This document shows, one piece after another, positions 1 through 4,841 of a DNA stretch of 7,339 bases (position 1 is its first letter; each line of letters opens with the position of its first letter). Under the pieces are notes generated by a model. That model was not told the DNA's origin, ran no database searches, and was given only the letters and a program-made list of their open reading frames with translations. The position numbers and the translations under genes are program-made. Source of the stretch: a bacterium (GTDB lineage: Bacteria > 4484-113 > JALSIF01); NCBI GenBank assembly GCA_026981635.1, contig JALSIF010000316.1, positions 1 to 7,339 on the forward strand, written 5' to 3'.

Positions 1-218
1 GTGGGCTCGCCAACATAGGGGCCGAGGTAGAGGGTGTCGCCCTCCAGCAGGTAGATGCCGGTCCAGTTGAAGTGGGGCACCGCGGAGAGGGCCTTCACGG
101 CCGCCCAGCAGGCGCCGATGGGGCCGGGGGCGGCGGCGATGGCCCGGCTGGCCCGCTGGGCTATGTGCTCGGCGGTCTGCGGAGTGAGCCGGTCAGGCGA
201 GAGATCTTTTTCCATCAT
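1..218 (-). CDS. GAF-domain protein, fRMsr-like (5' part only)
   Basis: This is the N-terminal part of a gene that runs off the left edge; about 72 residues are visible. The translation begins MMEKDLSPDRLTPQT and reaches HFNWTGIYLLEGDTLYLGPY followed by VGEPT. The block NW-G-YLL-(D/E)G--L-LGP--G-P is the hallmark start of the GAF domain of free methionine-(R)-sulfoxide reductases and related small GAF proteins (known family). Such enzymes reduce free methionine-R-sulfoxide in the cytoplasm using catalytic cysteines. Those cysteines lie further on and are not in the window, so the enzyme and a cysteine-less GAF protein cannot be told apart. Two adjacent ATGs (at 218 and 215) can serve as start; neither has a strong Shine-Dalgarno sequence. 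The gene is divergent from aroA with 35 bases between the two starts. Confidence 0.75.
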   Translation of the reverse strand, partial: MMEKDLSPDRLTPQTAEHIAQRASRAIAAAPGPIGACWAAVKALSAVPHFNWTGIYLLEGDTLYLGPYVGEP

Positions 219-241
219 GGGACTAACTCTACTACCATCTT

Positions 242-248
242 GGAAGGA
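242..248 (+). promoter_or_regulatory. Ribosome binding site of aroA
   Basis: GGAAGGA ends five bases before the ATG at 254. It fixes the aroA start and agrees with the position of the conserved N-terminal block of the protein. Confidence 0.7.
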
Positions 249-253
249 TTACT

Positions 254-1603
254 ATGCCGGCGGAGGAGAGGCCAGCGGGGACGGTCCGGGTAAGGGGGCC
301 CTTCCGCCCCAGGGGGGCCCTGGTGGTGCGGCCGCCGGGGGACAAGTCCATCACCCACCGGGCCTACCTGCTCGCCCTGCTCAGTTCGGGCAGGTCAACC
401 CTGCTCGGACCCCTGGTGAGCGACGACACCTCCCGCACCCTCAGCCTGGTGGAGGGGCTGGGGGCGGGCACCCGTTGGGTAGAGGGAGGGGTGGAGATCG
501 CCGGAGTGGGCCTCGGGCGGCTGAGGACCGCCCCCGGCCGCAGGCTTTCCACCAGCTTCTACCTGGGCAACTCGGGCACCACCGCCCGACTGGCGCTGGG
601 CCTGCTATCCCCCCTCAGGGGGAGGGAGTTCTACCTGGACGGGGACGAGTCCCTCTGCCGGCGTCCCATGGAGCGGGTGGTGGACCCCCTGAGGGAGATG
701 GGGGCGGAGGTGAGCTACCTGGGCGAACCGGGGAGGCTCCCCCTGATGGTCCGGGGGCGGGAGCTTGCGGGGGGAAGTTTCACTATTGCGGTGGCCTCGG
801 CCCAGGTAAGGTCGGCATTGCTCATAGCTGGGCTGGTGGGAGGGGTGGGGGTGGCGGTAAGCCTCCCTTCCCCCGTCCGCGACCACCTGGAGCGGCTGAT
901 GGCCTTCCTGGGCCTGCCGGTGGAGGTGGAGGAAGGAACGGTGGAGCTTTCCCGGGTGGATGAGGTGCCGCCCCTGAATCTGCCCATCGTGGGGGACCTG
1001 AGCGCGGCGGCCTTCTGGCTCGCCCTGGGATGCACAAGGCCGGAGCTTTTGCCCTTGCGCATCGTGGGGGTGGGGCTCAATCCCACTCGCCTGGGGATGG
1101 TGGAGGCGCTCATCTCGGCGGGGGCGGAGGTGGAGCTTCTGCCCGAGGAGGAGTGGGGGGGCGAGCCGGTGGGGGAGATCCGCCTCCAGGCACCACCGCA
1201 GGAGCCCATCAGGGTGGGGCCCGGAGAGGTCCCCCGCCTGGTGGACGAGCTTCCCCTGCTCGCCCTGGTGGGGGCGGTGGGCAGGGGAATGGAGCTTTGC
1301 GGGGCGGGGGAGCTCCGGGTGAAGGAGAGCGACCGGCTGGCGGGGACCCGGGAGGTACTTGCCTGCTTTGGCATCGGGGTTGAGCTGGCGGAAGATGGCT
1401 GGCAGGTTGAGGGAGGCCAGCGGCCCCGGGCCGGCGAGTGTATGGGGCTCAGCGACCACCGGCTGGTGATGCTGGCACTGGCGGCGGCCCTTACGGCAGA
1501 GGGGGAGAGCCGTGTTGGGGGAGTGGAATGGCTCTCGGTAAGTTACCCGCAGCTGCTGAGGGAGCTTGTCCTCTTGGGGGCGGAAGTAGAACCGGCCGGC
1601 TAG
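254..1603 (+). CDS. aroA: 3-phosphoshikimate 1-carboxyvinyltransferase (EPSP synthase)
   Basis: A complete protein of 449 residues, normal for the family. It joins shikimate-3-phosphate and phosphoenolpyruvate to give EPSP plus phosphate, the sixth step of the shikimate pathway, in the cytoplasm. Landmarks seen in order: PPGDKSITHR (27-36, substrate-binding K31, S32, R36); LGNSGTTAR (104-112, PEP-binding loop); GDESLCRRPM (130-139); SAQVRSALL (182-190, Arg where many relatives have Lys); RDH (209-211); GDLSAAAF (247-254); VGLNPTR (273-279); PRLVDELP (327-334, with D331 matching the catalytic Asp); ELRVKESDR (353-361); SDHR (400-403). The GNSGTT form resembles enzymes of the Bacillus type rather than the GNAGTA form of E. 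coli, and the glycine linked to glyphosate sensitivity is present (inference by motif alignment). The start is supported by GGAAGGA five bases upstream. It overlaps the convergent lptB by four bases at the stop codons. No other aromatic-pathway gene is visible nearby. Confidence 0.97.
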   Translation: MPAEERPAGTVRVRGPFRPRGALVVRPPGDKSITHRAYLLALLSSGRSTLLGPLVSDDTSRTLSLVEGLGAGTRWVEGGVEIAGVGLGRLRTAPGRRLSTSFYLGNSGTTARLALGLLSPLRGREFYLDGDESLCRRPMERVVDPLREMGAEVSYLGEPGRLPLMVRGRELAGGSFTIAVASAQVRSALLIAGLVGGVGVAVSLPSPVRDHLERLMAFLGLPVEVEEGTVELSRVDEVPPLNLPIVGDLSAAAFWLALGCTRPELLPLRIVGVGLNPTRLGMVEALISAGAEVELLPEEEWGGEPVGEIRLQAPPQEPIRVGPGEVPRLVDELPLLALVGAVGRGMELCGAGELRVKESDRLAGTREVLACFGIGVELAEDGWQVEGGQRPRAGECMGLSDHRLVMLALAAALTAEGESRVGGVEWLSVSYPQLLRELVLLGAEVEPAG

Positions 1604-2499
1604 GCAGGGGGCTCCTGAGGGGAGGACTCCCCGCCGGGGGGAGGTTCGGCGCGCATCATCACCGTGCGGGTGTGGGGGCTTCGCTCCAGGCGGAAGCGCT
1701 GGCCGAGGAAGTATTTGCGGGCCAGCTCGTTCTCGGCGATCTCCTCGGGGTGGCCGCTCACCAGCACCTGGCCGTCCACCATGATGTAGGCCCGGTCGCA
1801 GATGGGCAGGGTGGCCTGGACGTTGTGGTCGGTTACCAGCACCCCCAGCCCGCGTTCCTTGAGGCCGACGATGATCTCCTCCAGGGACTCAATGGTGATG
1901 GGGTCAATGCCGGTAAAGGGCTCGTCCAGCATGATGAAGTCGGGGTCGTTGGCCAGGGCGCGGGCCACCTCCACCCGGCGCCGCTCACCCCCCGAGAGGA
2001 CGTAGGCGGGGGCGTTTCTCAGGTGCCAGATGCCAAACTCGCTGAGCAGCTCCTTGAGGCGCCTCTCCTGCTCGCGGCGGGGGATTCCCCGCGCCTCCCA
2101 CACCAGGCGGATGTTGTCGGCCACGGTGAGCTTCCTGAATACCGAGGGCTCCTGGGCGAGGTAGCCGATGCCCAGACGGGCCCGCTGGTAGATGGGTAGG
2201 CGGGTGATGTCTTCGCCGTTGAGGTAGATGTGGCCTTCGTCGGGGCTGACCAGGCCGATGGTCATGTAGAAGGTGGTGGTCTTGCCGGCCCCGTTGGGGC
2301 CGAGGAGCCCCACAATCTCGCCGGGGTAGAGCTCAATGGTCACGTGGTCCACCACCGCCCGGCCCCGGTAGCGCTTGACCACCTCCTTTACCAGCAGCTG
2401 CTTCTGTGGGGCCTTGGGGGCGGCGGTGGCAATGTCCGCCTGGGAGTGGGGCAGGTCTTCGCCCTGTTCCTCTGGCTGGGGTGTCTGGTGGGTCTCCAT
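1600..2499 (-). CDS. lptB: LPS export ABC transporter ATP-binding protein LptB
   Basis: A 299-residue cytoplasmic ATPase of the Lpt system. In the known family, a LptB dimer works with LptF and LptG to drive lipopolysaccharide from the inner membrane across the periplasm. Seen: Walker A GPNGAGKTT (67-75), the LptB-typical run TTTFYMTIGLVSPDEG (74-89), ITRLPIYQRARLGIGYLAQE (98-117, Q-loop Q116), FRKLTVADNI (121-130), signature LSGGERRR (168-175), Walker B FIMLDEP (188-194, E193), D-loop GIDP (197-200), switch H225, and the LptB C-terminal block ARKYFLGQRFRL (260-271). The nucleotide-binding core is preceded by about 34 residues rich in Pro, Gln and Ala and followed by about 28 residues rich in Pro and Arg. 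Both are longer than the roughly 240-residue classical protein. The ATG at 2499 has only a weak AAGG upstream and no better start is seen. lptA, lptC, lptF and lptG are not in the window. The PqaA-like gene lies 51 bases upstream on the same strand. Confidence 0.95.
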   Translation of the reverse strand: METHQTPQPEEQGEDLPHSQADIATAAPKAPQKQLLVKEVVKRYRGRAVVDHVTIELYPGEIVGLLGPNGAGKTTTFYMTIGLVSPDEGHIYLNGEDITRLPIYQRARLGIGYLAQEPSVFRKLTVADNIRLVWEARGIPRREQERRLKELLSEFGIWHLRNAPAYVLSGGERRRVEVARALANDPDFIMLDEPFTGIDPITIESLEEIIVGLKERGLGVLVTDHNVQATLPICDRAYIMVDGQVLVSGHPEEIAENELARKYFLGQRFRLERSPHTRTVMMRAEPPPGGESSPQEPPA

Positions 2500-2550
2500 G
2501 GGAAGTCGCCTTGCCGGATTATAGACGGGGTTCGGCGCGACGGGTTCGCC

Positions 2551-3903
2551 CTAGTCCTGGGGCAGGGCGATGGGCGGGGTGCTGAGGTAGAGGGTAAGGC
2601 CGCCCAGGCGGTACTCAAACTCCACAAACAGGGCAGTGTACCCATCCTCGGGCAGGCTGACTTCGGCCTTTATTCCCTTGCCCTCCGGGAGGGAGGAAAG
2701 CTTTAGCTCCTGGGAGTGGAACTCTGCTTTCCTGAAGTCGCGTACCGCCGAGGTTGCCTGCCAGAGGCGGGCGGCGCGGGGGGCGGGGTCTGACCAGGCG
2801 GAGATGGAGAGCTTCCCCTCCTTCTGCTCGTAGCGGTAGCCCACCGCGGGGAGCTCTGCCCGGCCCGCCCCCACCAGGGTCATGAAGGCAACGGCGGGGA
2901 GTAGGCGGGAGTAGTCCTCCGCTCCGTGGCCCCGGTTGGGGACGATGAGCAGGGCGCGGGGCGGGGGGAGCTTGCCGAAGTAGAGCTGGGAGGCGTCAAC
3001 CGGCCAGTAGGGGTCGTTTGAGCCCACGATGGCAAGCTTGGGCAGGGTGAGGTGCTCCAGGTAGGAGAAGGGGTCCACGGTGGAGACCAGGAGGTCGCCC
3101 CGCGGGGTGCCCACCACCTGGGGCAGGCCCTTCTCGGTGTAGGCGGCGATCATCTCCGAGTAGTCGCCCCAAAACTCCACCTGGTGGGGGAGCTGCTTGG
3201 GGAAGTTGAGCATGTCAAAGGCGATGGGGGCGATGGCGCTCACCCGGGGGTCCAGGGCGCCGGCAAGCCAGGTGGTCCAGCCCCGCTTGGAGGCGCCGGT
3301 CAGGGTGAAGGTGGCGATGGGGACCCCATGCCCTGCCGCCACCTGCTGGACGGCGTCCATCGCCCTAACTACCGCCTTTACCATGGGAAGCAGGATGGGC
3401 CAGTCCTCCTCGCCGCTGGCCATGAACTGCTCAAAGGTGTGGGAGAGCAGATCGTCCTCGGTGAGGCCGCCAAACAGGGGCTGGAAGGGGACCTGGCGCA
3501 GGATGGCTACCGGCTGGCCGGTGAGGTCGGTGACCATCTTGCCCTGGCGGCAGTATTCCCGAAGGTCGGCCTTGAGCCGGCTATCGCTTAGGTCGTTTTT
3601 GGTGCCGCCGGTGATGTAGAGGAGGGCGTGGGGGGCAGGAGGGGGTGAGGCGGGAAGGACCAGGAAGAGCTCGTGCTGCCAGGTGACGGTGCGCCAGGTC
3701 TGGCTGGTGAGGCGAAGGCCCAGGCAGGTGGTGCCGGCGATGCCCACCTCGTCAACCTGCGAAAGCTCAAAGCTTGGGTCGGGGCGGTGAAGGTAGGCGG
3801 GAAGCAGGGAGGGATGGGCAGCGTGGGCGGGCAGGGCAAGGAGGCCAAGGGCCACAAAGAACAGGGAGAGAAACCTTGGGACCATCCGCATCATGGGAAC
3901 CAT
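2551..3903 (-). CDS. PhoPQ-activated pathogenicity-related (PqaA) family secreted hydrolase
   Basis: About 450 residues when started at the ATG at 3903. The family (PhoPQ_related, named after Salmonella PqaA) has an alpha/beta-hydrolase fold; substrates are poorly known. Seen: a basic-hydrophobic signal peptide (RMVPRFLSLFFVALGLLAL then PAHA, with likely signal peptidase cleavage near residue 28), so export is expected. Family blocks follow: LTSQTW, LLYITGGT, AILRQVPFQPL, EDW-ILLPMVKAVVRAMD, LTGASKRGWTTWL, VDPFSYL and SNDPYW. By position, the Ser of GASKRG (S205), Asp of SNDP (D297) and His of RGHG (H326) form a plausible catalytic triad (inference). The frame is open upstream to 4089, but those 62 codons lie in palindromic repeats and read as Pro/Gly/Arg-rich nonsense, so I reject that start. 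Other ATGs at 3894, 3891 and 3885 are possible; none has a clear Shine-Dalgarno sequence. It lies 51 bases upstream of lptB and is probably co-transcribed with it. Confidence 0.88.
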   Translation of the reverse strand: MVPMMRMVPRFLSLFFVALGLLALPAHAAHPSLLPAYLHRPDPSFELSQVDEVGIAGTTCLGLRLTSQTWRTVTWQHELFLVLPASPPPAPHALLYITGGTKNDLSDSRLKADLREYCRQGKMVTDLTGQPVAILRQVPFQPLFGGLTEDDLLSHTFEQFMASGEEDWPILLPMVKAVVRAMDAVQQVAAGHGVPIATFTLTGASKRGWTTWLAGALDPRVSAIAPIAFDMLNFPKQLPHQVEFWGDYSEMIAAYTEKGLPQVVGTPRGDLLVSTVDPFSYLEHLTLPKLAIVGSNDPYWPVDASQLYFGKLPPPRALLIVPNRGHGAEDYSRLLPAVAFMTLVGAGRAELPAVGYRYEQKEGKLSISAWSDPAPRAARLWQATSAVRDFRKAEFHSQELKLSSLPEGKGIKAEVSLPEDGYTALFVEFEYRLGGLTLYLSTPPIALPQD

Positions 3904-3930
3904 GATAGCGGGAAACCCCACCCCTGGCCC

Positions 3931-4069
3931 CCTCCCCGCAGGCGGGGAGGGGAGAACACCCCTCCCCCTAACCCCCTCCCCGCAAGCAGGGAGGGGGGAG
4001 TTTTCGTAATCCCTCCCCTCGTGAGGGGAGGGTGGCCGCCGTGAGGCGGGCGGGTGGGGTGGAGCTTGG
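3931..4069 (+). repeat. 139-base direct repeat, copy A
   Basis: This unit matches the stretch at 4549-4687 base for base, with 3 substitutions in 139 and no gaps, in the same orientation. It contains three of the palindromes, a conserved centre (TTTTCGTAAT) and a G-rich right end reading GGCGGGCGGGTGGGGTGG at 4045-4062. The substitutions fall within palindrome arms and centres. Confidence 0.93.
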
Positions 4070-4082
4070 CCTCCGCAGGAAG

Positions 4083-4125
4083 ACCCCACCCCCTAGCCCC
4101 CTCCCCGCAAGCAGGGAGGGGGGAG
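4083..4125 (+). repeat. Truncated extra repeat unit
   Basis: It begins ACCCCACCCC like the stretch at 3915 and holds one palindrome (4098-4121). It then breaks off where the TATAAT of the small gene begins. It lacks the TTTTCGTAAT centre and the right-hand half seen in the 139-base units. Confidence 0.7.
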
Positions 4126-4128
4126 AGA

Positions 4129-4134
4129 TATAAT
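4129..4134 (+). promoter_or_regulatory. Candidate -10 box of the small membrane gene
   Basis: A perfect TATAAT lies immediately to the right of the last palindrome and 36 bases before the start codon at 4171. At a 17-base spacing the -35 position reads CGCAAG inside the repeat, which is a poor match. The promoter would therefore depend on the -10 box, an activator or the repeat context. This is inference from one hexamer, but TATAAT is unusual in such GC-rich surroundings. Confidence 0.45.
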
Positions 4135-4139
4135 CCGCT

Positions 4140-4156
4140 CTGGAAACTGGTTCCAG
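4140..4156 (+). promoter_or_regulatory. Inverted repeat CTGGAA-N5-TTCCAG (operator or 5' hairpin)
   Basis: CTGGAA and TTCCAG are perfect six-base arms around ACTGG. The element starts six bases after the TATAAT and ends two bases before the GGGAGG ribosome binding site. At that position it could be an operator over the transcription start, or a small hairpin at the 5' end of the mRNA that affects ribosome access. Its role is inference; the symmetry is seen directly. Confidence 0.5.
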
Positions 4157-4158
4157 AC

Positions 4159-4164
4159 GGGAGG
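4159..4164 (+). promoter_or_regulatory. Ribosome binding site that decides the small-gene start
   Basis: GGGAGG lies six bases before the ATG at 4171. An in-frame ATG at 4165 directly abuts it and is too close, so 4171 is chosen. Confidence 0.65.
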
Positions 4165-4170
4165 ATGGCT

Positions 4171-4461
4171 ATGGAAGAGCTGGTTCAAGAGCTCAGGAAG
4201 AAGAATGACTTTCTTCTCTGGAGCTTCTGGGCGATGGTGATTATGAGTGATTGGACGATGGGTTGGAGAAGGCCAGCTAGTCCAATTGAAACGATCGGGG
4301 AGTGGATTGTTCTTTTTGTCCTGGTTGTGCTTGTTCCCACTCTGGTGATCAAGTTCAGGCGGATAGGTGAGAAGGGCCTGGAGCTGTGGATCGTGATAGT
4401 CGTTATCTTGATTTCTTGGTTGGGAAGTCTGGTCTTCGCGGTGAATCGGCTTATTCTTTAA
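4171..4461 (+). CDS. Small hypothetical membrane protein (96 aa)
   Basis: I do not recognise a family. The protein begins with a charged amphipathic stretch (MEELVQELRKKND). Three hydrophobic segments follow: about 13-31 (LLWSFWAMVIM, ending in a Trp-rich stretch), about 45-60 (WIVLFVLVVLVPTLVI) and about 71-91 (ELWIVIVVILISWLGSLVF). A basic loop KFRRIGEK lies at 61-68. It is probably an inner-membrane protein. The start at 4171 is set by GGGAGG six bases upstream; the frame is open back to 4054, but that extension is translated repeat. Codon use differs from all neighbours: many A/T-ending codons (GAA, ATT, CTT, TTG) and about half G+C, against about two-thirds around it. The gene is flanked on both sides by the same repeats and opposes both minus-strand neighbours. 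This suggests acquisition as a cassette (inference). A true gene is favoured by the ribosome binding site, promoter-like box and coherent hydrophobic pattern. Confidence 0.7.
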   Translation: MEELVQELRKKNDFLLWSFWAMVIMSDWTMGWRRPASPIETIGEWIVLFVLVVLVPTLVIKFRRIGEKGLELWIVIVVILISWLGSLVFAVNRLIL

Positions 4462-4479
4462 GGGCGAGTGCTTGAGACA

Positions 4480-4517
4480 ACATTCCCGAATCTTTCCTGA
4501 TTGAGGGACATTCCCGA
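4480..4517 (+). repeat. Short direct repeat ACATTCCCGA
   Basis: ACATTCCCGA occurs at 4480-4489 and again at 4508-4517, just after the small gene and just before the palindromic block. It may mark the edge of an inserted element, or be chance. Confidence 0.4.
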
Positions 4518-4521
4518 CCCC

Positions 4522-4615
4522 TCCCTGTGAGCAACCCCTCCCCCGACCCCTCCCCGCAGGCAGGGAGGGGAGAACACCCCTCCCCCTAACCCCCTCCCCG
4601 CAGGCGGGGAGGGGG
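4522..4615 (+). repeat. 94-base direct repeat, first copy
   Basis: It begins TCCCTGTGAGCAACCCC and contains two palindromes. It matches 4688-4781 with 2 substitutions and no gaps. Its right part overlaps the 139-base copy B. Confidence 0.9.
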
Positions 4616-4687
4616 GAGTTTTCGTAATCCCTCCCCTCGTGAGGGGAGGGTGGCCGCCGTGAGGCGGGCGGGTGGGGTGGAGCTTGG
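4549..4687 (+). repeat. 139-base direct repeat, copy B
   Basis: The second copy of the unit at 3931-4069, offset by 618 bases, same orientation, 3 mismatches. The small membrane gene and its control region lie between the copies. The G-rich right end is at 4663-4680. Confidence 0.93.
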
Positions 4688-4781
4688 TCCCTGTGAGCAA
4701 CCCCTCCCCCGACCCCTCCCCGCAGGCAGGGAGGGGAGAATACCCCCCCCCCTAACCCCCTCCCCGCAGGCGGGGAGGGGG
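4688..4781 (+). repeat. 94-base direct repeat, second copy
   Basis: It matches 4522-4615 with 2 substitutions. One of them turns a broken C-tract into an unbroken run of ten C at 4743-4752. It starts exactly where copy B of the 139-base unit ends, as if a composite unit of about 166 bases had begun to repeat in tandem and broken off at 4781. Confidence 0.9.
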
Positions 4782-4841
4782 AACGCGTGGGGGGCGGGTT
4801 TTTATGGAGATGGGGTAATTCGGAGGGATGTGGGAATGGGG

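Larger units (their letters stand above)
3915..4170. repeat. Left repeat block between pqaA-like gene and small membrane gene
   Basis: This divergent intergenic stretch is almost entirely palindromic repeats. Four palindromes are seen. At 3929-3952 perfect 11-base arms CCCCTCCCCGC / GCGGGGAGGGG surround AG. At 3973-3996 and 4098-4121, CCCCTCCC and GGGAGGGG arms surround an eight-base centre. At 4011-4032 CCCTCCCCTC and GAGGGGAGGG surround GT. The stretches from 3915 and from 4083 begin alike (ACCCCACCCC), so the block looks like one full unit plus one truncated unit. These resemble the REP/MITE-like C-rich palindromes common in GC-rich genomes (inference). No transposase is present. Any promoter of the pqaA-like gene must lie here, but none is recognisable. 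Confidence 0.85.
4462..4841. repeat. Right repeat block between convergent genes
   Basis: This 380-base non-coding stretch separates the small membrane gene from the convergent kinase-fold gene. Five palindromes are seen at 4547-4570, 4591-4614, 4629-4650, 4713-4736 and 4757-4780. The first 50 bases (4462-4511) and the last 50 (4790-4841) are not repeat-like. The GGAGTTTT after the palindrome at 4591-4614 could act as a weak plus-strand terminator, but the same arrangement also occurs upstream of the gene, so it is not specific. No RNA gene or convincing coding frame is seen. Confidence 0.8.

Noticed and set aside
55-963. Long plus-strand open frame overlapping aroA
   Set aside because: Its protein is Gly/Pro/Arg-rich without motifs, and the aroA frame over the same bases has a full set of family motifs; it is a high-G+C shadow.
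605-1459. Long minus-strand open frame inside aroA
   Set aside because: Antisense to the conserved aroA core, composition rich in His/Pro/Gln, no recognisable domain.
1438-2199. Plus-strand open frame antisense to lptB
   Set aside because: It covers the lptB ATPase motifs in antisense and has no motif of its own.
4591-4620. Rho-independent terminator after the small gene
   Set aside because: The GC hairpin followed by GGGGAGTTTT exists identically in the copy upstream of the gene, and the T-run is only four bases and offset from the stem.
4458-4700. Minus-strand frame of 80 codons in the right repeat block
   Set aside because: Its translation is repeat-derived (PSPPAGRGLGGG type) and there is no ribosome binding site or hydrophobic or domain pattern.
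3929-4780. Possible CRISPR array
   Set aside because: The repeats are palindromic, C/G-rich and irregularly spaced, their intervening sequences are themselves repeated, and there are no cas genes.
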